Assembly: GCF_030413175.1 (NCBI RefSeq)
Contig: NZ_CP129212.1
Coordinates: 3,720,001 to 3,784,000 of the forward strand
DNA: 64,000 bases
Reading direction: 5' to 3'
From: Bradyrhizobium roseum
GTDB lineage: Bacteria > Pseudomonadota > Alphaproteobacteria > Rhizobiales > Xanthobacteraceae
The translations under genes and the position numbers were made by a program. The notes beneath the pieces are model-generated. The model was given only the letters and a program-made list of their open reading frames with translations. It ran no database searches and had not been told where the DNA came from. Position 1 is the first letter of the stretch. Every line of letters starts with the position of its first letter. Below are positions 1 through 8,891 of the stretch, in pieces.

Positions 1-974
1 GCCGCTTCGATCTTCGGCGCGTTGGCATCGGTTGAACTGGCCAGCAGGCGGCGCGATCCCTTCATGTAGTTGCTGATGGCCGACAGCGGCTGGTTGAGTT
101 CGTGGGCCAGCGCCGAAGCCATCTCGCCCATAGCGGTCAAACGCGAGACGTGGACCAGTTCGGACTGTAGCTCCTGCAGCCGGGCCTGGGTTTGCTGCTG
201 CTCGGTGAGATCGCGGACGAAGCCGGTGAAGAAGGGTTTTCCGTCTGAACTCATCTCGCCGATGGTGAGGTGCATCGGAAATGTCGTGCCGTCCCTGCGC
301 ATGCCGGTGACGATGCGCCCGATGCCGATGATGCGCCGTTCGCCTGTCTTCAGATAGCGAGCGATGTAGCCGTCATGACGGCTGCGATCCGGCTCCGGCA
401 TCAGTTCGCTGATGTTCTTCCCGATCGCCTCCGCTTCGGAGTAGCCGAACTGCCGTTCGGCGGCGCTGGAGAAGAACTGCATGCTGCCATGCTCGTCGAT
501 GACGATCATCGCGTCCGGGATGGTGTCCAGGATCGAGCGAAAGTGCCGCTCGCGCGTCCTCACCGTGTCCTCGAGCCGCTTCTCGCGATTGATGTCGATC
601 ACGATGCCGCCGAGCCGGGCGGGGACGCCGTCGGGGCCGTTGATGGTGGTACCCACCGCACGCAGCCAGTGCCCTTCGTCCGAACCCCGGCGTACCCGGT
701 ACTGAGCGTCGTAGTTGCACCCGGTATCGATCGATTGCTGGATGGCCCGTGCCGTACGGTCGCGATCCTGCGGATCGAGCAGGGAGAGAAACAGATCGTA
801 GTCGACGGATGTGTCCTGCCCGACGCCGAAGAGCTCCCGTGCGCCGTTGGACCAGTTCAATTTTCCGGTCGACAGCTCGAGATCCCAGGCACCGACGCCC
901 GACCCCTCGGCACCGCTGCGTGCGTTCTGGTCAAGCGGATTCTGATTTCGAAAGGGGCGGTCGGGGTCGATCAT
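1..974 (-). CDS. fixL: Oxygen-sensing histidine kinase FixL (3' part outside window)
   Basis: This is a haem-PAS sensor kinase that phosphorylates FixJ when oxygen is low. The visible 324 residues hold an N-terminal PAS domain (about 20-135), a haem PAS domain (about 140-255) and the start of the HisKA domain. His200 in RSRHDGY is the expected haem ligand, Arg220 in GIGRIVTG the oxygen-contact arginine, and His291 in AHELNQP the phosphorylated residue. All three fall on the numbers known for Bradyrhizobium japonicum FixL, which supports both the identity and the ATG start at 974. The ATPase domain and any fixJ lie beyond the left edge. The gene is divergent from a stress-protein gene. Confidence 0.96.
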   Translation of the reverse strand, partial: MIDPDRPFRNQNPLDQNARSGAEGSGVGAWDLELSTGKLNWSNGARELFGVGQDTSVDYDLFLSLLDPQDRDRTARAIQQSIDTGCNYDAQYRVRRGSDEGHWLRAVGTTINGPDGVPARLGGIVIDINREKRLEDTVRTRERHFRSILDTIPDAMIVIDEHGSMQFFSSAAERQFGYSEAEAIGKNISELMPEPDRSRHDGYIARYLKTGERRIIGIGRIVTGMRRDGTTFPMHLTIGEMSSDGKPFFTGFVRDLTEQQQTQARLQELQSELVHVSRLTAMGEMASALAHELNQPLSAISNYMKGSRRLLASSTDANAPKIEA

Positions 975-1160
975 GTTTCGCCTTGAAGGCAACTCCTACT
1001 TCTCAGATACCGCATTACAGAGAGCCTGTGAAATCGCCGTGGAATTAAATTTCATGTTCCCCACATCCATATGAATCATTTCAGCTTTTCTGATGTTGCA
1101 GCGCCGGGACGGCGGCGGCGTGGGCTCGGTTCCGAGCCCCTCCGGCGGCAATGCGGGATT

Positions 1161-1174
1161 TTGATCTAGGTCAG
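1161..1174. promoter_or_regulatory. FixK/FNR-type box (imperfect)
   Basis: TTGATCTAGGTCAG matches TTGA-N6-TCAA except for the last base. A start site 41.5 bp from its centre would lie near 1209, about 50 bases before the Usp gene at 1259. It lies between fixL and that gene. Confidence 0.6.
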
Positions 1175-1258
1175 CTTCGACGCAGGACGTGCGTCTAGGA
1201 TGGCGCCGTGCGGACGAGTCCCAGATGCGGAGGCTCGCCCCAAGGCGCGGAGCAGGTG

Positions 1259-2086
1259 ATGAACTACAAAACCGTCATGGTCGGCCTGGCGCTGGACCGG
1301 CCCAATAATGCCTGCCTGCGGGTGGCCGGCGATCTCGCCGAGCGGTTCGGCGCGCGGATCATCGGCGCGGCCGCTTCGGATCTCCGGCCGCCGATGTATT
1401 TCGCCGAGGGCGCGGTTGCGCAAAACCTGCTCGACGAGGAGGCCGCGGCTGTCGAGCGGAGGATGTCGGAGCTCGAAGCCGAGTTTCGCGCGGCGGTGGA
1501 GAAGCGCGCCACGGCGGTGGAGTGGCGGTCCGCCCGGGCGTTGCCGGTGCCCCACATGCTGCGGCAGGCGAGAGCCGCCGATATCGTTGTGGTCGGCGCC
1601 CGTCCGGAAGCTCTGGTCGATCCTTGCGCAGCGCCGGACCCGAGCGATCTACTGATGCAGCTCGGCCGGCCGCTGGTCGTGGTGCCTCAAGCGGCGGAAT
1701 GGCTTGATCTGAGAAGCGTTCTGATCGCCTGGAAGGACGGGCGCGAGGCCCGCCGGGCCGCGTTCGACGCGCTGCCGATTCTGGCCGTCGCAACGGAAGT
1801 CACGGTTACGGAAATCCCCGAGCAGGACGGCCGTCGCGCGGATGCGCTGGCGCATGTCGCCGACGTGGCGGCCTGGCTGCGAGGCCATGGCATCGCGGCC
1901 AACACCGTGGTTCCCGAACAGGCCGGCGGGGCGACCGCTCAGATCGAGAGCATTGCCGCCCATGTCGGGGCCGGCGTGGTGATCGCCGGCGCCTATGGCC
2001 ACTCCCGATTGCGCGAATGGGTGCTTGGCGGCGTGACGCGCCACCTCGCAACCGAGTCGCGTCGTTGCGCGTTCCTGTCCCGTTAA
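1259..2086 (+). CDS. Universal stress protein, tandem Usp domains
   Basis: A 275-residue protein with two Usp folds in tandem. The second ends in GAYGHSRLREWVLGGVT (from residue 244), which fits the G-x2-G-x9-G nucleotide-binding signature; the first domain lacks it. Such proteins act in the cytoplasm during starvation and low oxygen, and no exact reaction is known. The reading frame is open upstream to a GTG at 1208. The ATG at 1259 is preferred because GCGGAG stands before it and because the FixK-type box predicts transcription starting near 1209. A CBS-domain gene follows 22 bases later, so the two are probably co-transcribed. Confidence 0.9.
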   Translation: MNYKTVMVGLALDRPNNACLRVAGDLAERFGARIIGAAASDLRPPMYFAEGAVAQNLLDEEAAAVERRMSELEAEFRAAVEKRATAVEWRSARALPVPHMLRQARAADIVVVGARPEALVDPCAAPDPSDLLMQLGRPLVVVPQAAEWLDLRSVLIAWKDGREARRAAFDALPILAVATEVTVTEIPEQDGRRADALAHVADVAAWLRGHGIAANTVVPEQAGGATAQIESIAAHVGAGVVIAGAYGHSRLREWVLGGVTRHLATESRRCAFLSR

Positions 2087-2108
2087 GCTGCAATGGCGAG
2101 GACCCCCC

Positions 2109-2534
2109 GTGCATAAATTTCTCGAAGCCAGCGCCGGGCAATACATGACGCGACAGGTGAAGACAGTCACGCGCGACACCACGATGCGCGACCTGCACAA
2201 GATGTTCGAGGCCGATAATTTCAACTGCTATCCGGTGCGCGAAGGCGACGACATCGTCGGCGTGGTCAGCAACTTCGACTTCCTGAAATGCTTTGCGTTC
2301 AATCCGCACCGGATGGTCCCGGCGTATGATGATCTGTTGTCGCGGACCGTGGCGGACGTAATGACGCCGGAATTCATTTACGTCGATCCGACGACGAAGC
2401 TGACGCGGGTTCTGCAGCTGATGGTGGATCACCGGATGAAGAGCGTTCCCGTGCTCGACGCCACGCAGCGGCTGGCCGGCATCATCGCGCGCGAGGACAT
2501 CATGCGTGCGCTGACCGACAGCGCGCGCGGATAG
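2109..2534 (+). CDS. CBS-domain pair protein
   Basis: A 141-residue protein made almost entirely of two CBS motifs (about residues 10-70 and 75-138). CBS pairs usually bind adenosine nucleotides and sense energy state. No catalytic domain is attached, so it probably acts through a partner. The start is GTG, with GAGGA five bases upstream. An internal ATG at residue 13 would cut into the first CBS motif. It follows the Usp gene closely and likely shares its promoter. The next gene is convergent. Confidence 0.85.
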   Translation: MHKFLEASAGQYMTRQVKTVTRDTTMRDLHKMFEADNFNCYPVREGDDIVGVVSNFDFLKCFAFNPHRMVPAYDDLLSRTVADVMTPEFIYVDPTTKLTRVLQLMVDHRMKSVPVLDATQRLAGIIAREDIMRALTDSARG

Positions 2535-2547
2535 GCCGCTCCTGCCC

Positions 2548-2652
2548 GGATCATGATGCGATCAAATCGCGTCATGATCTCTTCACGTTGTTCTCTGATT
2601 TGAGCATGATCTTCTCGGCAAACCGGTACGAGCGTGCCCGGATCTCAGGCTC
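2548..2652 (-). repeat. Dispersed palindromic repeat with strong hairpin
   Basis: The stretch 2550-2581 forms a 14-bp stem (GATCATGATGCGAT against ATCGCGTCATGATC, one G-T pair) with a tiny loop, suited to act as a terminator between the convergent CBS genes. The rest (to 2652), read on the minus strand, contains GATCATGCTCAAA and GAGCCTGA, and has a partial second copy at 33429-33480. The repeat reaches the stop codon of the CBS-BON gene. Confidence 0.65.
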
Positions 2653-3380
2653 TAACCGGCTTTCGCCAGCTCGGCGTCTTCGGGCGATTCCAGGTACATT
2701 CCGGACATGGTATCGACCCAGCACAGATGGTCGTGGATCTTCTTGACCCCGGCGACGTTCTGCGCGGCCACCATCGACGCCTGCCGCGATCCTTCATCCG
2801 TGATCACGCCGCTGAGATGGACGATGCCGTCGCGCACGATGACGTTGAGCCCGAACGGGCTCCAGTCGTTCTTCTCGATCGCGGCGATGATGCGGCGACG
2901 GATGTGGTCATCGTCGGCGGTCGGGTCGGGCACGTCGCGGGCCAGGCCGGCAACGGCCTGCAGCAAATTGGCGCGAGAGACGATCCCGACCAGCTTGCCG
3001 TCCTTGATCACCGGCAGGCGCTTGACGTGATTGGTCTCCATGGCCTTCACGATCTCTTCCAGGGTCGTGTCTTCGGCGATCGTGATCGGATCGGCGGTCA
3101 TGACCTCTGAAACCTTGCGGCCGTTCTCGCGGACGTAATCGGTGGCGGCCGCACCGGTGCCCAGCAGGAATTTCAGCCAGCGGCCACGCTTGCGCTGCGT
3201 GCCGATTTCGCTGCGTCGAATAAAGTCTCCCTCCGAGACGACGCCAACCAGCTTGCCGGCCGCATCGACCACCGGAAGCCCGCTGACGTGGCGTTGCAGC
3301 ATGATGTTGGCGGCTTCGAGAATGGTGGCATCCGGCGCGACGGTAGCAACCGAATGGGTCATGATCTGATGGGCGCGCAT
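2652..3380 (-). CDS. CBS-pair and BON domain protein
   Basis: A 242-residue protein. The first 140 residues hold two CBS motifs (MRAHQIMTHSVATVAPDAT opens the first, MTADPITIAEDTTLEEIVKA the second). A BON domain follows at about 160-225 and ends with VAGVKKIHDHLCWVD. CBS pairs sense nucleotides, and BON domains are thought to bind membranes or other hydrophobic surfaces. The ATG at 3380 is chosen because AGGAG stands eight bases upstream and because the frame before it belongs to the neighbouring heat shock gene. It probably shares an operon with that gene. Confidence 0.88.
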   Translation of the reverse strand: MRAHQIMTHSVATVAPDATILEAANIMLQRHVSGLPVVDAAGKLVGVVSEGDFIRRSEIGTQRKRGRWLKFLLGTGAAATDYVRENGRKVSEVMTADPITIAEDTTLEEIVKAMETNHVKRLPVIKDGKLVGIVSRANLLQAVAGLARDVPDPTADDDHIRRRIIAAIEKNDWSPFGLNVIVRDGIVHLSGVITDEGSRQASMVAAQNVAGVKKIHDHLCWVDTMSGMYLESPEDAELAKAG

Positions 3381-3442
3381 GGCGAACTCCTGTGCGGCGT
3401 CTGCCGGAGCGCTGCGACGGTGCAGCGCCCCGGCCATTCCGT

Positions 3443-3913
3443 TCAAGCGGCGGATTTGATTTCGATCTGCTTGGTCTGCTTCGGCGCCGGCTTCGGCACG
3501 GTGACCTTCAGCACCCCGTTGGCGATTTCGGCCGAAATGTCCTCGACCTTGACGCCGGCAGGGAGTTCGACCGAGCGCGAAAACGAGCCATAGTTGCGCT
3601 CGACGAGATGATAGTTCTTGTTCTTCTCCTCGCGCTCGTTCTTCTTCTCGCCGCGTATGGTAAGGAGATTGTCTGCGACGTTGAGCTCGACGTCCTTCTT
3701 CTCGAGTCCCGGAAGCTCGGCGGTTATTTCGATCGCCTTGTCGGTTTCGCTGATATCCATGCTCGGCATCGCCGCGGTGGCAAAGCCCGGGATATTGCGC
3801 GTGACGCCTTCGAACAGCCGGTCGATTTCCTGCTGGAGCAGCGAGAACGGGTTGATTTCGCGGCGGGCGACCGCACCCTGGGTTCCAACGGGGATCACGG
3901 ATTTGGCATTCAT
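3443..3913 (-). CDS. Small heat shock protein, Hsp20/alpha-crystallin family
   Basis: A 156-residue ATP-independent chaperone that keeps unfolding proteins soluble. The alpha-crystallin domain spans about residues 48-145 and includes SMDISETDKAIEITAELPGL and the late-domain GVLKVTVPKP. The C-terminal tail after KQTKQIEI is short. GAGGAGG precedes the ATG. The FixK box at 3976-3989 would place transcription start near 3941, 28 bases before the start codon. It is divergent from an alcohol dehydrogenase sharing that box and is followed by the CBS-BON gene. Confidence 0.95.
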   Translation of the reverse strand: MNAKSVIPVGTQGAVARREINPFSLLQQEIDRLFEGVTRNIPGFATAAMPSMDISETDKAIEITAELPGLEKKDVELNVADNLLTIRGEKKNEREEKNKNYHLVERNYGSFSRSVELPAGVKVEDISAEIANGVLKVTVPKPAPKQTKQIEIKSAA

Positions 3914-3975
3914 GATGGACCTCCTCGTAAGCCATACTGGCTGGTGAATATTAAGAGGCTCCGGCCCTTGATCCT

Positions 3976-3989
3976 TTGACGGGGATCAA
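3976..3989. promoter_or_regulatory. FixK/FNR-type box
   Basis: TTGACGGGGATCAA is a good palindrome. It sits between the divergent hsp20 and alcohol dehydrogenase genes. The standard 41.5-bp spacing predicts starts near 3941 (minus) and 4024 (plus), each just ahead of a gene, so one site could serve both. Confidence 0.8.
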
Positions 3990-4047
3990 ACCTCCGGCGC
4001 ATCGCTGCGGATAGGTTGCACACGCTTGCGTGAGGACGGCTGACGAG

Positions 4048-5031
4048 ATGCACGCCATGGTTCTTGCTGCGCCCGGCGCGCCGCTCCGGTTTGAGGCCCG
4101 TGACAATCCGGTTCCGGCGCCAGGAGAAGTGCGCGTCAAGGTTGCCGCCTGCGGCGTGTGCCGGACCGATCTGCATGTCGTGGACGGCGAGTTGCCCGAC
4201 ATTGCCTATCCGATCGTGCCGGGTCACGAAGTGGTCGGCCGGGTGGAGGCGCTTGGGCCCGGTGTTGCCTCGCTTCGCCTCGGCGAGCGGGTGGGGGTTC
4301 CCTGGCTCGGCCATACCTGCGGCGATTGCGCCTATTGCCGGAACGAGCGAGAAAACCTCTGCGACCACCCTCGCTTCACCGGTTACACGCGCGATGGCGG
4401 GTTCGCCACGCATCTGGTCGCCGACGCGCGCTATTGCTTTCCGCTCGGCGAAGCCGGTGACGATGTCGCGATCGCACCCTTGCTCTGCGCCGGTCTCATC
4501 GGTTGGCGTTCGCTTGTGATGGCGGGCGAAGGAGAGCGCCTTGGCATCTTCGGCTTCGGCGCGGCCGGCCATATCATCGCGCAGGTCGCCCGCTGGCAGG
4601 GGCGCAGCGTCTACGCTTTCACCCGCAAGGGCGATGTCGAGGCGCAGCGCCTCGCAACATCGCTCGGCGCGGAGTGGGCCGGGGCCTCCGAAGACACGCC
4701 ACCGGCGCCGCTCGACGCCGCGATCATCTTCGCTCCCGTCGGTGATCTCGTTCCATTGGCGCTACGCGCCGTACGCAAGGGCGGCCGGGTGGTCTGCGCC
4801 GGCATTCACATGTCGGATATTCCCACGTTCCCCTACCACATCCTGTGGGGAGAGCGGCAGCTGCTGTCGGTCGCCAATTTGACGCGCGGCGACGGGATCG
4901 CGTTCTTCGACGTCGCGGCGCGAGCAGGGATCAGGACACACACCAGTGCGTTTCCGTTGCGTGAGGCCAACGACGTGCTTGCGAAACTGCGCGCCGGTCA
5001 GATCACCGGCGCCGCCGTGCTGTTGCCATGA
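4048..5031 (+). CDS. Zinc-dependent alcohol dehydrogenase (MDR family)
   Basis: A 327-residue NAD(P)-dependent alcohol/aldehyde oxidoreductase. Catalytic zinc ligands are Cys35 and His60 (VPGHEVV), and the structural zinc is held by Cys91, 94, 97 and 105 (CGDCAYC...ENLC). The cofactor fold carries GIFGFGAAGHIIAQVA. The frame is open to a GTG at 4030, but the predicted FixK-driven start site at 4024 would leave almost no leader there, so ATG 4048 is preferred. The next gene overlaps by four bases. A role in fermentative redox balance at low oxygen is inferred from the promoter. Confidence 0.9.
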   Translation: MHAMVLAAPGAPLRFEARDNPVPAPGEVRVKVAACGVCRTDLHVVDGELPDIAYPIVPGHEVVGRVEALGPGVASLRLGERVGVPWLGHTCGDCAYCRNERENLCDHPRFTGYTRDGGFATHLVADARYCFPLGEAGDDVAIAPLLCAGLIGWRSLVMAGEGERLGIFGFGAAGHIIAQVARWQGRSVYAFTRKGDVEAQRLATSLGAEWAGASEDTPPAPLDAAIIFAPVGDLVPLALRAVRKGGRVVCAGIHMSDIPTFPYHILWGERQLLSVANLTRGDGIAFFDVAARAGIRTHTSAFPLREANDVLAKLRAGQITGAAVLLP

Positions 5032-6578
5032 GCGATGAAAAATCGGCGGCCGAGGGGGACCTGCAGCGGCAGGTGCTCGATTTCCTGGATCGCTCCAGCT
5101 TCGGTCCGGCGGGCGGCGGCAAGCGGATCGATACCCATGCCTCGATGGTGTTTCTCGGCGCTGATCGGGTCCTGAAGGTCAAGCGGGCCTGCCGCCTGCC
5201 GTTCCTCGATTACTCAACGCTGGAGAAGCGCAAACGGGCCTGTGAGGAGGAACTGAAGGTCAACGCGCCGAATGCGCCCGAACTCTACCGGCGCGTCGTC
5301 GCCATCACGCGCAACGCCGATGGGACCTTCGAAATCGACGGGAAGGGTACGCCCGCCGAATGGGCGGTCGAGATGACGCGGTTCGATGACACCCAGGCGC
5401 TCGACCGTGTCGCGGCGGGGAAAGCGATCGACCCGGCGCTGGCGACGGCGATAGCCGATGCGATCCGGCGATGCCACGACCGCGCGCCGCGGGCGGACGG
5501 CGAGAGTTGGCTTGCCTCCATTCCCCCCATCATCGAACGCAACAGCGCAAAGTTTCGTACCGTGCAGCGACTGGATCCCGCGGCCATCGATCGACTCGAT
5601 GCCGCCAGCCGCGATGCCGCGACGGCATTGCGGCCGTTGCTTCGACAGCGTGCCGAGCAGGGCTACGTGCGCCGCTGTCACGGCGATCTGCATCTTGCCA
5701 ACATTGCGCTGGTCGACGGCCGGCCGCTGCTGTTCGATGCCATCGAATTCGATCCCGTCATCGCGACGACGGACGTGTTGTACGATCTTGCCTTTACGCT
5801 GATGGATCTGCTCCATTTCAACCAGGCCGCGGCGGCGAACGAGGTGTTCAATCTCTACCTTGCCGGAACAGGGGATGCAGGTCGCGACGGTCTCCGACTG
5901 CTGCCGTTGTTCCTGTCGATGCGGGCGGCGATCCGCGCGCATGTCCTGTTCATGAAGAGCGAGCAGGCCGTCGGGAGCGACGCGGTCTGGCAGGAAGCAA
6001 AGCGCTATTTCGATCTGGCGGGACGCCTGATCGCGCCCGAGCCGCCCGTGCTGGTCGCGATCGGCGGTTTGTCCGGAACGGGGAAATCGGTGCTCGCGCG
6101 AGGGCTGGCGGGTCTGATCGCGCCTCCGCCCGGCGCGGTCATTGTCCGCTCGGATGTCGTCCGCAAGCACCTGTTCGGCGTCGATGAAACCACAGCGCTG
6201 CCCGAAAGCGCCTATCGGCCCGACGTCACGGCGCGTGTCTACGGAATGCTTTCGAGCGAAGCTCGGCGCCTGCTGGCACAAGGCTGTTCGGTGGTGCTCG
6301 ATGCGGCCTATCTGCAGGCGGCAGAACGGGCGGAAATCGCTGTTCTTGCAGGCACTTGCGGCATTCGCTTCATCGGCCTGTTCCTGACCGCCGATCTCGC
6401 CACGCGACTGGCGCGGATCGCGCAGCGCCAGGGCGATGCGTCCGATGCAACGGGCGATGTTGCCCGGAAGCAGGAGACTTTCGCGATCGGCGCGGTAGAC
6501 TGGCACATCATCGATGCCTCGGGGACGCCGGAGCAGTCGCTCCGCAACGCCCGTGCTTCTGTTTGCGGTGCCGGATGA
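5028..6578 (+). CDS. Aminoglycoside-phosphotransferase-like / P-loop kinase fusion protein
   Basis: A 516-residue two-domain protein. Residues 1-320 resemble the aminoglycoside phosphotransferase/kinase fold and carry the HGDLHLANI catalytic loop from His218. Residues 340-510 form a P-loop kinase-like ATPase with GGLSGTGKS at about 345-353 and a late RLARIAQRQGD motif. Proteins with this layout are common in proteobacteria, and their substrate is not known; a true resistance function should not be assumed. It overlaps the alcohol dehydrogenase stop by four bases and is followed at once by a CHAD gene, so the three are probably one transcript. Confidence 0.85.
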   Translation: MSDEKSAAEGDLQRQVLDFLDRSSFGPAGGGKRIDTHASMVFLGADRVLKVKRACRLPFLDYSTLEKRKRACEEELKVNAPNAPELYRRVVAITRNADGTFEIDGKGTPAEWAVEMTRFDDTQALDRVAAGKAIDPALATAIADAIRRCHDRAPRADGESWLASIPPIIERNSAKFRTVQRLDPAAIDRLDAASRDAATALRPLLRQRAEQGYVRRCHGDLHLANIALVDGRPLLFDAIEFDPVIATTDVLYDLAFTLMDLLHFNQAAAANEVFNLYLAGTGDAGRDGLRLLPLFLSMRAAIRAHVLFMKSEQAVGSDAVWQEAKRYFDLAGRLIAPEPPVLVAIGGLSGTGKSVLARGLAGLIAPPPGAVIVRSDVVRKHLFGVDETTALPESAYRPDVTARVYGMLSSEARRLLAQGCSVVLDAAYLQAAERAEIAVLAGTCGIRFIGLFLTADLATRLARIAQRQGDASDATGDVARKQETFAIGAVDWHIIDASGTPEQSLRNARASVCGAG

Positions 6579-6584
6579 ACCTTG

Positions 6585-7466
6585 ATGAAAGCAAACCCAG
6601 GCGGAGTCCGCGGCCGGCGCAAGGCCGTTGAAGCGGCGGGCCTCGATTGTGCCGCCGCATTCCAGAAAATGGCCCTCGACGCCGTTAGCGCCATCAAGGC
6701 CCATCACGCGGGCGCGTGCGGCGGGGATGCCGAGGCGGTTCATCAGATCCGGGTCGCAATCACGCGGTTGCGTGCCGCCGTGGCGTTTTTCGCGCCGATC
6801 GTGGCCGATGCGGAATGGCTGCGCCTGAAGCGACAGATCGCCTGGCTGAACGGACCGCTCGGCAATGCCCGCGACAGTGACGTCGTCCTGGATTATGTGC
6901 GCCGGAAACGATACCGGGCATGGGCGCAGGCCATGACCGGCGAGTCATTCGAACAGCGACAGGCGCGGGATCATCGCCGCCTGGTGCGCTGCCTGCGTTC
7001 GGCACGGACAGAGCGCCTGATCGCGGCCATGGCGCGCTGGGCCAGGCAAGGCGCGTGGCTGAAGGCTTACAAGCAACGCAAGGACGCGGAAGCCCTGCCG
7101 TCCTATTGTGCGGGCGAACTCCACCGCTGGCACGCACGGCTTGTCCGCAAGGGCAAACGCCTGGATGATTTGGGAGCGGAACGCCGTCACCGGCTGCGGA
7201 TCCAGGCCAAGCGATTCCGCTACATGATTGAAGCGCTGACGGAAACCGTTCCGCTGTGGAGCCACGGCAAATGCCGTCATCTGCACCGGCCGGCCAAGCG
7301 ATTGCAGCGCGCCTTGGGCGACATGCGCGACCTCGAACGCCTGTCCGACCTTGCTGGTAACGGCAAGCGGCCACCGGGCTATCGTCATCAAAGGAAAAAG
7401 CTGCTCGAAGCCGCGATCGCGGCTTATCGCGATCTCAGGTACGCCGAGCTCGCCGTTGCCCGGTAA
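6585..7466 (+). CDS. CHAD domain protein
   Basis: A 293-residue, strongly basic and helical protein. The CHAD family has conserved histidines that bind polyphosphate, seen here in AVHQIRVAITRLRAA and HRLRIQAKRFRYMIEAL. No CYTH phosphatase domain is attached, so a polyphosphate-binding rather than hydrolytic role is likely. A TTG directly before the ATG at 6585 could also start the frame. It lies six bases after the kinase-like ATPase gene and is the last gene of that group. Confidence 0.88.
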   Translation: MKANPGGVRGRRKAVEAAGLDCAAAFQKMALDAVSAIKAHHAGACGGDAEAVHQIRVAITRLRAAVAFFAPIVADAEWLRLKRQIAWLNGPLGNARDSDVVLDYVRRKRYRAWAQAMTGESFEQRQARDHRRLVRCLRSARTERLIAAMARWARQGAWLKAYKQRKDAEALPSYCAGELHRWHARLVRKGKRLDDLGAERRHRLRIQAKRFRYMIEALTETVPLWSHGKCRHLHRPAKRLQRALGDMRDLERLSDLAGNGKRPPGYRHQRKKLLEAAIAAYRDLRYAELAVAR

Positions 7467-7476
7467 TCGTTTGAAC

Positions 7477-7490
7477 TTGACATGCGTCAA
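7477..7490. promoter_or_regulatory. FixK/FNR-type box
   Basis: TTGACATGCGTCAA is a near-perfect palindrome. The predicted start site near 7525 lies 52 bases before the Usp gene at 7577. Confidence 0.82.
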
Positions 7491-7576
7491 CTTCAGCCGT
7501 CCGGCCGCCCTGTACCTTCGCGACACCAACTCAAGACGGGGAACGCAAGTCCCCGCAACTACGTGGGAGTCGGGCG

Positions 7577-8410
7577 ATGTTCAGGAACATTCTGGTTCAT
7601 ATACCCTCCGAGCGGCCGGTCCGGCCGGTTGTCGATGTCGCTGTCGCGCTGACCATGGCGCGGCGGTCGCATCTCGACGCCGTCGCCATCGGCTATGAAT
7701 CGATGGGCGCCGCCGGCATGATCGTCGAGGGTGGCGGGGCCGCGGTTGCCGCCGTGATGGGCGCGGAGCAGGAACGCGCCCAGGAGAGGGCTGACGCCGC
7801 GATCGCGGTGTTCGAAACCGAGGCCAAGCTCGCCAAGATCGCCTACGGCACGCGGACGCTCGCGTGCATTCCCGCCGAGGCCGGTCAAACCGTCGCCGCG
7901 CTCTCCCGGCTTTACGACATGACCATCGTGCTGCAGCCGGATGGCGCCCGCGCCAGCTACGACAACGAGATTCCCCAGCACATCCTGTTCAATTCCGGCG
8001 GGCCGATGCTGATGGTTCCCTATATCCATAAAGGACCGCTGGACGCGCACCATGTCGGCATCGCCTGGGACGGCAGCCGCCTCGCAGCGCGCGCGGTGCG
8101 CGACGCGATACCGTTCCTGATGGGCGCGAACGCCGTGACCATCATCACGATCAACGAGGAGGCCAGCGAGGCGTCTTCCGACCAGCTTGCAGCACATCTG
8201 GGACGGCGCGGCATTGCGGCCAGGCTGCAGCGGCTGACTGCGGATCGCGGCAACGTTCAGGGCGCCATCCTGTCGATCGCGGCCGAGAACAATATGGGCC
8301 TGCTCGTGATGGGCGGATATGGCCATTCGCGGCTGCAGGAGCGAATCCTGGGCGGTGTTACCCGGAGCATGTTCGACAGTTTGACCGTGCCGGTGCTGAT
8401 GTCGCACTGA
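7577..8410 (+). CDS. Universal stress protein, tandem Usp domains
   Basis: A 277-residue protein with two Usp folds. The C-terminal half ends in GGYGHSRLQERILGGVT, the nucleotide-binding signature. It opens with MFRNILVHIPSERPV, the usual first beta strand of a Usp fold. It resembles the other two Usp proteins here (1259 and 17985) in length and layout, which suggests related copies rather than unrelated genes. A FixK box stands at 7477-7490 with ideal spacing. GGGAGTCGGGCG before the ATG gives a possible ribosome site. Confidence 0.92.
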   Translation: MFRNILVHIPSERPVRPVVDVAVALTMARRSHLDAVAIGYESMGAAGMIVEGGGAAVAAVMGAEQERAQERADAAIAVFETEAKLAKIAYGTRTLACIPAEAGQTVAALSRLYDMTIVLQPDGARASYDNEIPQHILFNSGGPMLMVPYIHKGPLDAHHVGIAWDGSRLAARAVRDAIPFLMGANAVTIITINEEASEASSDQLAAHLGRRGIAARLQRLTADRGNVQGAILSIAAENNMGLLVMGGYGHSRLQERILGGVTRSMFDSLTVPVLMSH

Positions 8411-8433
8411 GCGACCATCGGCGTGGCGTCGGG

Positions 8434-8447
8434 TTGATGCACCTCAA
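8434..8447. promoter_or_regulatory. FixK/FNR-type box
   Basis: TTGATGCACCTCAA keeps both half-sites. It predicts a start near 8482, 25 bases before the phasin-like gene at 8507, and so could also drive the PHA polymerase gene behind it. Confidence 0.7.
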
Positions 8448-8506
8448 TGCCCGGCCTCGGGCCGGCGGATATGCTGTTGGCAGGAATTCAGAGATGGGAG
8501 ATCGTC

Positions 8507-8878
8507 ATGTCAGAGCTGTCTGAGCGGGCCGATTCCGATTCCTCTTCGGGAGGCCTCAAAGGCGAAGCCGAAGCCACCAGACTGAACCAGAGCGCGCTGG
8601 ATTTCATGCTTGGCGCCCAGAGGATATTGTTCGAGGAGATGGTATTCTTCGGCGACGAGATGATGGAGCGGACGCGGACCGAAACGCACCTGTTCTCGGA
8701 GTTCGTCACGAAGATGGCAGGCGCGCATTCGGTAAAGGACGTCAGGACGATGTGCCAGGAATGCGGCCAGCATCAGCTCGACTTCATCCGCCGCGACACC
8801 GAACGGCTGTTCAGGCACGGCGAGCGAATGATTGCGGCCACCTCGAACCTGATCGGCAACCGCGGCGTGCCGAACTGA
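8507..8878 (+). CDS. Phasin-like helical protein
   Basis: A 123-residue, mostly helical protein without membrane segments. The core (about 25-115, with LDFMLGAQRILFEEMVFFGD) has the amphipathic look of phasins, which coat polyhydroxyalkanoate granules. I do not recognise a diagnostic motif, so the name rests on shape and on the PHA polymerase gene 13 bases downstream. An upstream ATG at 8447 would begin inside the FixK box. ATG 8507 with GGGAG before it fits the predicted transcript start better. Confidence 0.65.
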   Translation: MSELSERADSDSSSGGLKGEAEATRLNQSALDFMLGAQRILFEEMVFFGDEMMERTRTETHLFSEFVTKMAGAHSVKDVRTMCQECGQHQLDFIRRDTERLFRHGERMIAATSNLIGNRGVPN

Positions 8879-8891
8879 CCGGCCGGACCGC

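Noticed and set aside
3381..3935. Upstream extension of the CBS-BON protein over the hsp20 gene
   Set aside because: That part is the hsp20 gene read in another frame. The CBS domain begins at the ATG at 3380, which has its own ribosome site.
5028..6578. Antibiotic resistance by aminoglycoside phosphotransferase
   Set aside because: Only the kinase fold is shared; the fused ATPase and the operon point to another role.
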